From assembly GCA_949316235.1 (NCBI GenBank), contig OX438751.1:6100413-6164412 (forward strand): a stretch of 64,000 bases of DNA. The letters run 5' to 3'. This document shows, in pieces, positions 53,428 to 64,000 of the stretch; position 1 is the first letter of the stretch; each line of letters starts with the position of its first letter. The DNA comes from Oegoconia quadripuncta. Taxonomy: Eukaryota > Arthropoda > Insecta > Lepidoptera > Autostichidae. The position numbers were made by a program, and so were the translations under genes. Under the pieces are notes generated by a model that was given only the letters and a program-made list of their open reading frames with translations, was not told the origin of the DNA and did not search any database.

Positions 53428-54339
53428 CAAGTGCGTGTCGGGTCACGCGGATGATTCAGTACTTGTCTTCACAATTATATGCGGACTGAGATGAGGAGTT
53501 TTTGTTCTTAGACAAATAATTTTCAACGAAAAGACACTTTATAAGGTTTTCGAACGTTATTCATTAACTTGTAAAAACTTACTTACCTGTAATAGTGTCC
53601 CTTTTAACTTCTTTGTCGTGAAATTTTTAATATCCAAAACCAACAGTTTGGCTTTTGGAGGGGATACACACACACGACATTCTACTAGACTAAATCGAAA
53701 AACTGTATAAGATAACCTGTAATGTCTATAAACGATACCCCACACAATGGAGTACAAAAATAAAAGAAAATTCGTACGCCCTTTACATTTATTAGTTACC
53801 TATGAAATTGGCGTTTTGTATGAAGAATTTCATTAAGACTGTTTTCTCCATACAAACATTTTTGATTTTCTTTGGGAACGGCAAATCCAAATTTAGCTAA
53901 ACTTTGTCTGTATTATCGGATAACATTAAGTTAAGTATAGGCAGCGTTAATTTTTAAAAGTAACCGCCTTATAAAAGTTTCAGCGAAGCTAAGAAATGAT
54001 TATGGGAAGCACATGAAAAGAGCTCTGTTCAAATTTTTTTTATTATGTAATTTAGCCCAGAAATTAAAAAATATTTCATGTGAAACCTTGAAATAATGTT
54101 CCATTTTCCAAATAAAAAACAAATTTGGATATAGATTTGAAAATCGCAGGAATTGGTACATATTATTAACGAAGAAAAAAAAAACTCCCAATTTCATAGG
54201 TAAAGAAGACCCAATATTTTGCTACTTTCTAGTACTAAGAGCCTCTGAGCTATGCCTTCGACAGACAGATAAATAGACAGACGAACAGACGGACATGGCA
54301 AAACTATAAGGGTTCCTTGTCGACTGCGGAACCCTAAAA
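53428..54339 (+). repeat. Long interspersed repeat (AACCGGCCAAGTGCG ... GCGGAACCCTAAAAA)
   Basis: Begins AAAACCGGCCAAGTGCGTGT then CGGGTCACGCGG, and ends GACGGACATGGCAAAACTAT, AAGGGTTCCTTGTCGACTGC, GGAACCCTAAAAA. These start and end phrases are typical of a long non-coding repeat common in Lepidoptera and other arthropods. Open frames inside are not convincing. The class is not settled. Confidence 0.6.
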
Positions 54340-54769
54340 ACCTCTATGAGATTTGATTATCGGAGCAACTATTTGCATCGCGCAGCTAACAACTCTGACT
54401 TACGTATCTAGGTAGCTACTTTCAGCGATAATACACTGTGTTCATTTATTTTCGTATTAAAAAAAACGAGTATGTAATATTTTAAGGTCATTTCAAGTTG
54501 TCTAGTTCAGATAAGTAATTTTTTTATGAAGGACTGGTGACGCGTTTGACCACATTAATGCTGGTATAAAAAATGTAATAAAAACTAGATAGGTATTACT
54601 TTCCGCTAACGTTTTTACACAATCAATATCTATATAATAGATATATGTATATTATCGTTGACCCTGTAATTTTATTATAACATAATGTACGTAAGAAAAT
54701 ACCTGCAATAGTTTAGGAAAAGCAGTGAAATACATAATGTAAATATCTACAAGTATAAAAATAAACTTG

Positions 54770-55140
54770 CTGTTCATATAGTCGTTTTCACATAGTCACT
54801 AATAAGTTATTATACGCTTTTATATTAAGGTTTCGGTAGACATTCAAAATTTGCCTTTAAAATTCAAAACTATCTACTATTAAACGGAAAGTATTTGCAA
54901 AATGCCATTATAAAATTTCTGATTATCTATAGATGATAAGAATGCATGAACATGTCAAGTCGGCGATATTTTCTTGTTTTCTTTGTTGTATCATAAATTA
55001 TAAAAATACTTATTTAAAACGAGCAACCCCTGAGTCTCTTCTTCGTTCTTATATGGGGAGTCGGCGTTTTCAGATGTCATTTTTATAACTGACGACATAA
55101 AACTTTGGATTGGATTTAATTTGATAATTTTATATGATAA
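54770..55140 (+). mobile_element. Degenerate LINE-A-like 3' end
   Basis: CCATTATAAAATTTCTGATT, ATCTATAGATGATAAGAATG and AAAACGAGCAACCCCTGAGT correspond to LINE-A 6458-6500 and 6605-6630 (ATTATAAAATATCAGACTAT, AAGAGCAACCCTTCGAGTTT). It ends in TTGGATTGGATTTAATTTGA. Badly decayed. Confidence 0.5.
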
Positions 55141-55724
55141 AATAATACACCATCATTTGATACTGATTGGATTACCACGGTTTAATATAGCTTTCCAGTA
55201 ACACTATAAACATATATCGTAGGCTCATCGTTCAATATCATTAGCTCATTACTATTTCTACTTAAAAATAATAACAACATTAATTACGTTGAGATTCCCG
55301 GGAGGCAACGTGGGCGAGAGATTAACGTCAAACTGATTTGCGTATGAGGAAGATACGTCAGAGTCTCCCTCAGAGCGTGACGTCACACTCATTCATTAAC
55401 TTTTTCAGACGTTTTGTAAAGCAGGAAATAAGTACGTTACGTTAGATACAATTCTGTTGCTTACGCAGATTGCCGTTTTCGTTTTTAAGGTTTATCTAAG
55501 AAATTACGCCAGCATATTGCGTTATGTCAAGCTTGCCACTTCCTCTTCCTGTCATTTTACTAAAACTCAGCTTAGCTAGTTTATAATCAACTATGAAATA
55601 TGAAATAATCATGAGTGATCTTATCTATTCATCAATATCTTAATTAATTCTAACATACCGCCTTTTTACCCGATTTAATTGATGTTTTTCGCGCCTATCT
55701 ATATGTATAGAATTCTATATTCAA
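55141..55724. other. Unassigned DNA
   Basis: No gene or repeat recognised. Confidence 0.35.
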
Positions 55725-55986
55725 CGACCTGTTTGGTGTAGTGGTTAGAAACTCTGCTGCTATACCAAAAGGTCGCGGGTTCGAATCACGCTAGGGGCAT
55801 ATGTTTGTATGATGAATACATGTGTTCCCGAGTTATGGATGTTTTTCATTTATATATGTACCTATGTATTTACAAACAAAGTATATTTGTGTAGTTTATC
55901 AACCATCTGGTATCTATAATACACTAGTTGCTAGTGTGGAACTAGATGGCGCTGTGTGTATCTGCATTGATATTTATTTATTTATA
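55725..55986 (+). mobile_element. SINE-B copy 4 (full length)
   Basis: Head CGACCTGTTTGGTGTAGTGG, box B AGGTCGCGGGTTCGAATCAC, body ATGTTTGTATGATGAATACA, CGAGTTATGGATGTTTTTCA, GTGTAGTTTATCAACCATCT, AGATGGCGCTGTGTGTAT and the ATTT-repeat end. Confidence 0.85.
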
Positions 55987-56044
55987 TTCCCTCGTAACAT
56001 CCAAACTTGTTTGGATGAATTAATAAAGTAAAGTTAGATTCGTC

Positions 56045-56238
56045 GTGATAATCCAAGTGTCATAGGATAGGTTATAAAAAGTAATCTACAGCTGTCAAAA
56101 TAAAAATTGCCTATATGTTACTTACTCCAGGTCCTGATTTATCTACCAACCAAATTTCATCTAAATCCGTCCAGCCGTTTAGTCGTGAAGAAGTAATAAA
56201 TATACATACACACACACAAACTTTTGCATTTATAATAT
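56045..56238 (-). mobile_element. Helitron-like element H7 (partial)
   Basis: Minus-strand copy lacking the 3' terminus: CCAACCAAATTTCATCTAAA, TCCGTCCAGCCGTTTAG, head ACTTTTGCATTTATAATATA. It immediately precedes H6 in the same orientation. Confidence 0.55.
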
Positions 56239-56443
56239 ACTAGCTTTCCGCCCGCGACTTAGTCCGCGTAGAAGATTTCATCAAAGTCGGTTAAGCAAAA
56301 AAATTTGCCTATATGTTAATCCAGGTCCTAATCTGTCTACCAACCAAATTTCATCCAAATCTGTCCAGCCGTTTAGGCCTGAAGAGGTAACATACATACA
56401 TAAGACAAACACACATACAAACTTTCGCATTTATAATATTAGT
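56239..56443 (-). mobile_element. Helitron-like element H6
   Basis: Minus-strand, nearly complete: starts at the terminus ACTAGCTTTCCGCCCGCGAC and ends with the head ACTTTCGCATTTATAATATT then AGT. The body is CCAAATTTCATCCAAATCTG. The H7 head runs directly into the H6 terminus at TATACTAG. Confidence 0.65.
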
Positions 56444-58173
56444 TGGGATTATAATTGGGATATACTTAGAGGTGTATACATTTTTTTTTATTTAGATGTA
56501 TATTTGCAATGTCAAATAATAAATAAAAAATATTTGTTTTTCTGCTTATTTTAGCTTTAAATAGATATTTTTAGCCAAAGTCCTTTTTGCCTTCGCTATC
56601 CTGATAACTAAGTCTGGAGTACACCTCGAGTCACTTGTGATTAAACTTCCCAGATATAATGAGTTGACGTATTGTATATTCTAGTGAAAATTGCGAAGAC
56701 TCAGTTTTGCTCAGAAAAGTTATAACCAACTAATATGTTATATAGCTATACTGTTTACTGTGTGGGTTTGAGATGCGCACTAGTGCATGAGTCATTTACA
56801 TACAAATAACAAGATGGTAATGTAATCTATGCTATCTTTTACATCGACACCGAATCATTTAGATTTCGAGAACGAACTCAGTAGATCTACTTATATGAGT
56901 CACGCCCCTGTAGAAATTCGGGTGTGTAAAGGAGTTCGTACTAACATTGAATCGAGGTTTTCTCTTTCGGAATTGAATTATTTAAGACAAAGACAACAGA
57001 TAATCACTACGTTTTTAGTCTAAGTTTTCAAATGTATAGACAAGCAACTTTCGATAATAATGGATCGCATAACGCGAGCAGGTGATTTTTGTGACGGCGA
57101 CATTTGGTAATTTCTATTTCATTGCTTCTTTACCAAAAAGCATTAAACTACTGCGCATAGTCAAACGGTCAATGAACAAATAATCGTCATGTCACCGTGA
57201 CAGATTTCTCGGGCATAGCAACAAAGTGGTAAGGTGTCTTTACATGTAAAACATACTGCTCATATTGTTCGATTACTGTACCTACTTATTATAACGTTTA
57301 GTTTTCTTTCTACGCGATATCAGCGATACAGAGTAACGCTGCCATCCTCTGTTATGGTGCCCCACGGCTAGGGTTGCCAAATATAGGCGGGGCTTGTCCC
57401 GTTATTTCAAAAGTTGTCCACAATCCCGGTTTTAAGCAAAATGTCCCCTAAATAGAATAAAGTGCAAAGAAAATCGGGTGTTTGTTACTTGTCGAAATTC
57501 GAAAAAAATAATTGTTTATACAAAATATTCACCGAAAGGTGCAATAATTAGGTACATTTAAATATTTCTATATTTCTCTTATGCATATAGATGTCATATT
57601 CAATTTGTTATTTGACGGAAATTCATTAAAGCGATCTGTTTAGGTGTAGGTAATAACCTAAGTTTTCCCGCTATTTTAATTTTACAATCTGGCAACATTA
57701 GTCACGACACCGACTTGATGATTTTATTTTCGCGTAAATTATAATTGTAATGTTGTTACCATTTTCTAACCGACTTAAACAACTTATAAGTTAGTTATTA
57801 CCTGCAACCTATACCAGCAATTAATTATACCCTACAATAATCGTCCACATTTATTATAATTTGTAAATATAGGTACTCCTAACGTAACGTATATTAGTTG
57901 CATAACTAATCAGACTTACATAACTAGCGAAGTTAAGAAAATCTCCCGGGTTTCCACCTACGCTTATTGTAGCATATCGAATAATGTACGGGAAAGTCCA
58001 TTTTCCGATAAAAATTGATATCAGAATATGAAAATAGGTATCGAGCAATCTAATCGTAATCATTATAGTAAAGTAAACATAAAAGGGTTCTTTTTTATAA
58101 TACCCACGGGCACGGAAGTTGTTTTAATTAGATATAACTATATTGGATTATTAAAACACTAAGCATACAGGAC
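56444..58173. other. Unassigned AT-rich DNA
   Basis: No gene recognised. An open frame at 56829-57023 has no family signature. Confidence 0.35.
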
Positions 58174-58543
58174 GTTAGGCAATTAGTGGATAACCTATCT
58201 CTGATAGGGGACACTAAACCCATTCAAAAAATATAATTACATGTCTATTAAAAGTCTCACGATTTCGAGAACGGTGGACGATCACATTTTCGGGTTGAGA
58301 TTTCAAAAAAACTACAATAATAATTAATTCTAGTAATGCACATCTGATCTGATAACTAAGTATTCAAAACTGTTATGCAAATAAACAGCCTGAGCAATTC
58401 CGCAACGTGACAATGGGTGTCGATTTTCGCACAAATCAAAAATGTCATTTATTTTCAAAAACCTTACTAAATATAAAATTATATTTCTTGAAAGGGCTTA
58501 GTGTCCCCATCAGCAGTGACAGGTTATCCACTAATTACCTAAC
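58174..58543. mobile_element. MITE-like element with 48-bp inverted ends
   Basis: The left end GTTAGGCAATTAGTGGATAA then CCTATCTCTGATAGGGGACA and CTAAACCC (58174-58221) is matched in reverse complement at about 58495-58543, with a few changes and one 3-4 base gap. The 370-bp element has no coding capacity. A clear target-site duplication is not seen. Confidence 0.75.
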
Positions 58544-58944
58544 ACCCAGAGATTCTTGTAACTTTTGGTACCTAGAAGTAAGATACGAAATGAACAAATC
58601 ATCAGTAAACAAGATTTCGGACTTTGCGCATAACGTAGTAAAGAGGTTTAGGTACTAACATCATAATAATTTTACACAATTCATTGTCACTGTTATATAT
58701 GTACTACTTATAGATAATGTATATCAATTGGACATTTTAAAAACCCCGAGAACAGGCGATTACTTCATCCAGTTAAACCAAACCAAGTGTCTTCGAAACG
58801 GCATAACCCATTTTCATCAAACATTGCTATGATCCTTCCCCCTCATTTATAGCGATACCCTATGAAATGACAGCCGATATGGTATTGCCACTCAAGTAAA
58901 TAATTAATATCTTCTAAACATAGACTATAGACCGGGTCGTCGAA

Positions 58945-59180
58945 ACAATCGTGGCATCACTTCAATGGTGATAAAAAGGGAGTTTGGAACCAATGCGAAG
59001 TTAATCACAGGCCGACTTCGTTCGCGAACTGTCATTGTTTTACACAGATGTCGAATTGTATGGTGAAAAACTGCACCAATTATCACAGTAAAATGAGTAA
59101 AAAAAGCATAGAGTTTCATGTTTCCGGCAAGTATAACAAAATGTAATGTATTACCTATATGTAGCTACTCGTTAAACTAA
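58945..59180 (+). repeat. Repeat-M copy 3
   Basis: AGGGAGTTTGGAACCAATGC, GACTTCGTTCGCGAACTGTC and CACAGTAAAATGAGTAAAAA in the same order as the copies at 1818 and 33597. Upstream GGCATCACTTCA also matches copy 1 at 1817. Confidence 0.6.
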
Positions 59181-59539
59181 TACTTCACTCAAAATTTGTA
59201 TTTTTTTGAGGGCGCTTTATTTTTACTTTACCTACTGTTAGCATACAAGTATATAAATCAATAAAACTAAACAATAATGCCAAGCTGTTCTTGATGTAGA
59301 TTCCGATATTTTTAAAGTATTTTAAACAGTTTCGTGCTGCTTAGGTAACCTAGAATCATTGAAATGTTTTGGTTGGCAACTGTGATCCGTTTTAATGATT
59401 GCGGATGATCTGAGTAATACGAAACTATTTGCAGTATCAAAATATCGGAATCTAAATTAACTACAGCTAGATATTATCGTTTTACCATGTTAGGGCTTTG
59501 TTTATGATATATATAATTGTTTATTGATTGAAAGCACTG

Positions 59540-59690
59540 CCGACTGTTATTCGTGGGGTGTCCCCTTTCATATAAAAAAACGTGTACAAATCGCACCAGG
59601 CGTTACTGAGATACATCCGGACAAAGACTGGATACACACACAACACCGTTAAACACATAACACCCATGTTGTTTTGTCGGGGGTTAAAAA
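59540..59690 (+). repeat. Interspersed repeat fragment ending TCGGGGGTTAAAAA
   Basis: Carries CGTTACTGAGATACATCCGG, ACAAAGACTGGATACACACA, CACATAACACCCATGTTGTT and TTGTCGGGGGTTAAAAA, the reverse form of the end seen at 9736. Confidence 0.45.
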
Positions 59691-60121
59691 ACGAAGATTA
59701 TCTACCTATTATGCCATTGTAAAAAATAATCTTCAATCTATGTGCGACAGGAGCAAGAGCGGCCTTCCCTGTAAAGGCATGACACGGCGAGTGACTTTGG
59801 CAGGGCTAGGTACTCCACTGGTTGCCCTTGTACCAAACAGGGCACCTTTTAGTGCCTACAGTAATAGCAGTCAGTCAAATATGCAAGTACTTTGGCAATG
59901 AGATTTTATGTGTGTAAATATGTTTTTATATAGGTGCGCTGTCCTCGGCTCATGCTCGTGCTTACTTGTCTTGAAATAAAGACACAATTTAGTTTTTTGA
60001 AGCTAATAAAGTTATATTATCGTAATGTTTGGGGCAAAGTCTCATTATCTGACTTGTAAAAATATACAACGAATAATAAAATTAGGTGGTAGAAAAAATG
60101 CGAGTTGACATGCTATTTGTT
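59691..60121. other. Unassigned DNA
   Basis: The open frame to 59901 has no recognised motif. A polyadenylation-like GAAATAAAGACAC lies at about 59970, but no gene is supported. Confidence 0.3.
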
Positions 60122-60233
60122 ACTAATAGCCCAACTCACTGACAGACTATCAAAACGAATGGGTACTTCCCGGTGATATCGGGAACTACCCTATATAGGT
60201 TTTCATGATCTGTCAGTGAGTGGGACTTTTAGT
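60122..60233. mobile_element. 112-bp MITE-like inverted repeat
   Basis: ACTAATAGCCCAACTCACTG then ACAGACTATCAAAAC on the left is matched in reverse complement by the right end (GTTTTCATGATCTGTCAGTG, AGTGGGACTTTTAGT). The arms are about 35 bp with a few mismatches and enclose about 42 bp. Confidence 0.7.
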
Positions 60234-60364
60234 TTGAAAATATTGCAATAAACTAGAAGGTTCTTCTACAGCAGAATGAGACCGCTGACCTAAGTATTCG
60301 ATTTGATACTAAGGTATCAAATTGAAATTTCGGAGAATTACGGCCTTGACGCAGACAGATAAAA
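60234..60364. other. Unassigned spacer
   Basis: Short spacer between two MITE-like elements. A TATCAAAT/ATTTGATA inverted pair lies at 60299-60322. Confidence 0.35.
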
Positions 60365-60706
60365 GCCCGTATTAAAAAAACAATCTCAATACAAGTCTTG
60401 AGGCTGTATCACCCGAGATGCGTCTTAGGAAGTTGACGCTATCTCAAGCTCCGTGCTAATTTATAAACCAATCTTGAGGTCTACTCAGCTGAGATCACTT
60501 CTCAAGTATTCGCCTCAGCGGCGAATGAATGATAGTCTTGAGTTTCGTTCATTAATACGTGAAACTCGGCGCGCCTCTTAAGTGAGTATACTGCTTGAGT
60601 AGTCACGTGCGTTTCAGGTCTCAAGTTAGGTTTATTAATCAACACGTTTACTTGAGACCGATCACAAGACTGTTCTCAGTCTTGAGAATGGTTTATTAAT
60701 ACGGGC
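60365..60706 (-). mobile_element. CTCAAG-rich MITE, copy N2
   Basis: Full-length relative of N1 (27835-28175) in opposite orientation. It has the same inverted ends (left GCCCGTATTAAAAAAACAAT, right GGTTTATTAATACGGGC) and the same series of CTCAAG/CTTGAG motifs. At 342 bp it is one base longer than N1. Point differences are scattered, so it is older than the mariner pair. Confidence 0.85.
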
Positions 60707-61345
60707 CTTAGTTGTCCACTAAATGGTCCTACAATAATTCTTCTGAAACTACGGCAACGTATGAAACTGCATCTATTTAATTTGATATTTTTTTTCTTAT
60801 TTTTCCTTATATAGTTGCACAACTTTTGCAATAATGCCGTAATAAATTTAAAAACTCTACGAAAACTTCTATTTGTATCTCTATCACAAAGGATGCGACA
60901 GTGACAATTATTTAATTATTTGAAGAACAAAACAAACATTCAGTAGGTACCTACTTAGATTTAATTAAATATCGAAAATAAACGATTAATGAGTCGAATG
61001 ATATGTGCAATAGCAGACAGATGTTGCGTAGTTAATTGACAAGTAGTTAGGTACCAACATTATGCATTGTCATTTAATTGATACAGGAAATGGGACTTAC
61101 GTCGTAGATTAGGCAATATCTACACCCAATTACTTATATCTCTAGACTGCTGTAAATACGTTATTTAACGAAGTAGGTGGAAGTAGCGAGTGGTTTCTGT
61201 TAAATGATAGCAGGACGACCACACATGTTTTATTCCTCATGGAAGCACAGCAGCAATAGTCCAGTAAGGATACACTTTTAACATCCTATAATTTTAAAGG
61301 CCGTGATTTTTTGCACATGGATAGTGATAGATGATCAGTGATTTC
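60707..61345. other. Unassigned AT-rich DNA
   Basis: No gene or repeat recognised. Confidence 0.35.
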
Positions 61346-61606
61346 GCCGCCTCCGTGGCTCAATGTAAACAACGTTGGGTTTACAATTCGGAGGTCGCGG
61401 GTTCGATCCTCAGCGGGGTACATGTTTAACTACTCGGTTTGGTTGGTGGTAGGGCATTTTAAATGTCCGCCTGGCTAGCTACCACCATCTTATCTAAATC
61501 TGCTGCCAAGCAACAATGTTAATAGCATTGTTGTGTTCCGGTTGTCAGAGATAAGATAGCCAGTCCCCCAAATGTGTTGGGGTTTCCGGCTCAGTACGCT
61601 TCCACC
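61346..61606 (+). mobile_element. SINE-A copy 13 (tail missing)
   Basis: Plus-strand copy with intact head (CGCCGCCTCCGTGGCTCAAT; box B GGTCGCGGGTTCGATCCTCA) and body to CAGTACGCTTCCACC, then a break. The A-tail portion is absent. Confidence 0.85.
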
Positions 61607-61849
61607 ATATGTTTATTAGAAAATTTAATGTGAACAGACTCGATGTAGGCATTATTCAAAGCATACTAGTTGGTTCTACATCTGAAACAACTTTGTCCTT
61701 GTCTACTCTGATGAACCAATAATTCTCTCTTTCGCTATTTAGCTTAGGTAAAATGGGGTTGACATATCCAAAAGGATAAAAATCCCAAAATAAAGTAAGA
61801 TTAAAAAAAAACACTGACTATTTGAATGATCTGTTGTAAGCTGTCTTAT

Positions 61850-62055
61850 TATTCATATAATTATCAAATCACAAATTGTAACCCATAATCTGTTTAAAAG
61901 AGTAACCCTAGAGTTTCTCGCTCATTCTTCTATGTGGAATAAGCATTGTGAATGAGCAGTAAATTTAAATGTAATATTAATATTAATAGTGACGTTTTCA
62001 AGTGATAATTTTATCCTATGAAATAAAATATTTTTATTTGATTTGAATTGATTTG
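61850..62055 (+). mobile_element. LINE 3' UTR remnant
   Basis: TAAAAGAGTAACCCTAGAGT, TTCTCGCTCATTCTTCTATG and GAATGAGCAGTAAATTTAAA match the LINE-A 3' UTR (6605-6690) in degraded form. It ends AATAAAATATTTTTATTTGA followed by TTTGAATTGA repeats. Confidence 0.55.
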
Positions 62056-62057
62056 AA

Positions 62058-62205
62058 AGGCTAAGTCAAGAGTACCCTAAACCGACGAGCTTGTATGAAC
62101 AACATTATGAGAGTGCATGAAGCAAGAGGTGTGTCAGGATCGCAGCAAGTGGAAGTTTGTGGTTTCTGCCTGCCCCTTACGGGAAACAGGCGTGACTTTA
62201 TGTAT
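62058..62205 (+). mobile_element. LINE-C 3' fragment, copy 2
   Basis: CTAAGTCAAGAGTACCCTAA, CCGACGAGCTTGTATGAACA, GTGTGTCAGGATCGCAGCAA and GGGAAACAGGCGTGACTTTA match 26685-26835. Only the 3' UTR and tail remain. Confidence 0.75.
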
Positions 62206-62481
62206 GTAGAAGCCTATAAGTAAGTATAATTCATTATGGGATGAAATGCTACGTAACTTCAGCTGTAAATATTTCCTTGATTTCATGTCATTTGTTGTTG
62301 TTATCTTAATTTGATTGATTTCGTCATTAGTGACCAAGATTGCATTCCTTTGCGTCGAGTTTGCCTGTGTAGAGCGATGAGGTGATTTAGATTAATTTTG
62401 TAAACTAGCATTCCGCCCGTGACTTCGTCCTTGTGGATCTCGAAATAAATTATAAACAATCACATGTATTATACCTACATT

Positions 62482-62533
62482 GTGATTGAGGTGTGATTGA
62501 GGTCAAGTACGAACCGGCGTGCATAAAAAAAAA
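62482..62533 (+). mobile_element. SINE-A tail fragment, copy 14
   Basis: GTGATTGAGGTGTGATTGAG (a small internal duplication), GTCAAGTACGAACCGGCGTG and CATAAAAAAAAA: the last 50 bases of SINE-A. Confidence 0.6.
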
Positions 62534-63365
62534 CATATTATATACCTACCTTCCGAGAGAAATCTGGAGTGATAGTGAACATCGTATCAAAATACGTTCC
62601 ATAGTCTAAAACAACTAAGCGCACAAACAGACAGACACAATTAGCGACTTCATTTTATACTTTAGAGAGAATAAAGAAATATAGATTAGAGAACAGATAA
62701 AAACTTATAACTAATTCCGCTCGCGAGTTTAGGCTGTCTGAGTTAAAGATTCTAATACAATAAACATAACTCTCCACCAATTTGAACAGCTTTTTGTTCC
62801 ATGAGCTTATTCAGGGAGTAGTTTTTTTAACCTCCGATGCAAATAGAGGGATGTTATAACTTATAACTTTAAAGCCTATGTCTGTGTGTCTGTCTGTAGT
62901 ATTGCAGTGCTGGCAGAACCGACTTTAGAATCAAATACAACTCGATATACAGATAATCAAAACAGCGTCACTCAAGAATAGTGTGACTTTTCTTTTCCTT
63001 GTATGTATATAAAAAGTTTCAATGTAGGTATATAAAAAACAAACAACTTTATCTCTTTATTATATTAGTATTCTAGATATACACATCATAGATATTTGTG
63101 CGTAAGAACACCCCTTCTCAAAACTTCTGGCGTCAAATTACCCCTCAACATATTAACTTTTACTATACAACACCATAAAAAATCTAAAAAAAAAATTTAC
63201 ATTCCTGAATTTCCAAAAGAAGACCAATTAAAAAAGAAGACTAAACACCTAAAAAAAATTAGAGATTTCCATTGATTGGCATTGTCACCTATTACCACCT
63301 GAAGTTGTCGTCGACACACAAAAAAAACAGAAAAGAAAAATTAAGTTTCCAGAAGATTTGATGAA
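62534..63365. other. Unassigned AT-rich DNA
   Basis: No gene or repeat recognised before the candidate secreted-protein exon. It should hold that gene's promoter if the gene is real. Confidence 0.35.
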
Positions 63366-63992
63366 ATGTTTTGCGATATGAATTCCTGTATTTTGGTGTT
63401 TATTGTTACGATAAGTTTGCAGTGTGTTGCTTTTTCAAGTACATTTTCTCATAAATGTGAAACGTGCCTTGATGCACGTGACCAAAGAAATATATCGGGA
63501 TATAATTCTGTGCACGTGACGGGTAATTACAAGCCGGTCTTAAGGATGTCTTTGTACTTAATTAAAATAGATATGTACCATTCCCAGATCCGGCCCGAGC
63601 AAACTCTAATGAATGACTTGGACCTTCTTTAAATCAGGATTGAAGTCACCAGTAAACAGGAATTACACGAATTAAATTTCACCCTGTATACGTCAGTACA
63701 ACGCGATAGAGAACGATTAGAGGCATAAAAACAAAATAATTTTCGTAAATTAATATTTATACGAAAAACGCGAATACATTTTGCTTACAGTCTGTTTGGG
63801 TTTTAATAAAAAAATAAAGATTAATTGATTTAGTAAAAGTAATTTTCATTAAAATCAATTATTTCAGGTACTTTAGATCGTTATTTTGCTCATCGCTTTA
63901 ACAGTGAAAGAGATGTAAACATTTTATCACAATCACTTCTTCGGCCAGATGACCATAATTGTCTCGTACACTCGTCATGCCGCCCCAAATAA
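63366..63992 (+). CDS. Candidate small secreted protein, two exons
   Basis: Exon 1 (63366-63522) encodes MFCDMNSCILVFIVTISLQC then VAFSS, a hydrophobic stretch like a signal peptide, followed by THSK-like polar sequence with CETC and DARDQRN. A donor GTAATT follows at 63523. Exon 2 starts after ATTTCAG at 63868. Joining them completes a Gly codon and leaves an open frame of 40 more codons (TLDRYFAHRFNSERDVNILS onward) to TAA at 63990-63992. The result is 93 residues, or 89 if the second Met (63378) is used. Four cysteines follow the signal region, two per exon. The 345-bp intron is short but plausible. No known family fits; it could be a small peptide, a venom- or immune-like protein, or chance. 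The polyadenylation site would lie outside the window. Confidence 0.4.
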
Positions 63993-64000
63993 GACAGTTT

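Noticed and set aside
1..64000. CRISPR arrays, operons, bacterial promoters or ribosome binding sites
   Set aside because: Spliced genes, SINEs, LINEs and mariner show nuclear insect DNA; no regularly spaced direct repeats of CRISPR type were seen.

Overview
This is a eukaryotic window, almost certainly from a moth or butterfly (Lepidoptera). The DNA is AT-rich, genes are sparse and split by introns, and most recognisable sequence is transposon-derived. The repeat types are ones commonly seen in lepidopteran genomes: tRNA-derived SINEs, Helitron-like elements ending in GGCGGAAAGCTAGT, 3' ends of non-LTR retrotransposons, MITEs and mariner. I cannot name the species.

The one confidently identified host gene is the general RNA polymerase II transcription factor TFIIB, on the minus strand at 40193-45907. 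Five coding exons with GT-AG introns join in frame to 315 codons, the length expected for insect TFIIB. Its largest intron (3.5 kb) and its flanks are full of repeats. A degenerate minisatellite, itself interrupted by a Helitron-like insertion, lies just downstream, and a 508-bp inverted-repeat element lies just upstream.

Two other pieces look like host coding sequence. A 454-nt minus-strand exon at 9868-10321 encodes an extracellular-looking segment with eight N-glycosylation sequons. A candidate two-exon small secreted Cys-containing protein lies at 63366-63992 at the right edge. Neither can be named with confidence.

Mobile DNA dominates. Two near-identical mariner (DD34D) elements lie about 40 kb apart in opposite orientations. 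The one at 47148-48466 has an intact 357-codon transposase frame. The one at 6810-8210 has a 10-bp frameshifting deletion and a 92-bp terminal tandem duplication. At least 14 copies of one SINE family (SINE-A) and several copies of two other tRNA-headed families (SINE-B, SINE-C) are spread across the window. There are also 3' fragments of several LINE families, seven Helitron-like copies, and several inverted-repeat MITE-like elements.

Layout: 0-6.8 kb, SINE and LINE debris; 6.8-8.2 kb, mariner copy 1; 9.9-10.3 kb, the glycoprotein exon; 10.4-26 kb, nested SINE, LINE and Helitron-like fragments, plus an RFX X-box-like site at 17.1 kb; 26.3-28.2 kb, a LINE fragment and a CTCAAG-rich MITE; 28.2-37 kb, mostly unannotatable with a GC-rich island at 36.1 kb; 37-40 kb, SINEs and the minisatellite; 40.2-45.9 kb, TfIIB; 46.1-48.5 kb, an inverted-repeat element and mariner copy 2; 48.5-63.3 kb, repeats, MITEs and long unassigned AT-rich DNA; 63.4-64.0 kb, the candidate small secreted protein. 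Family labels such as SINE-A, LINE-B and H1 are working names used only here.
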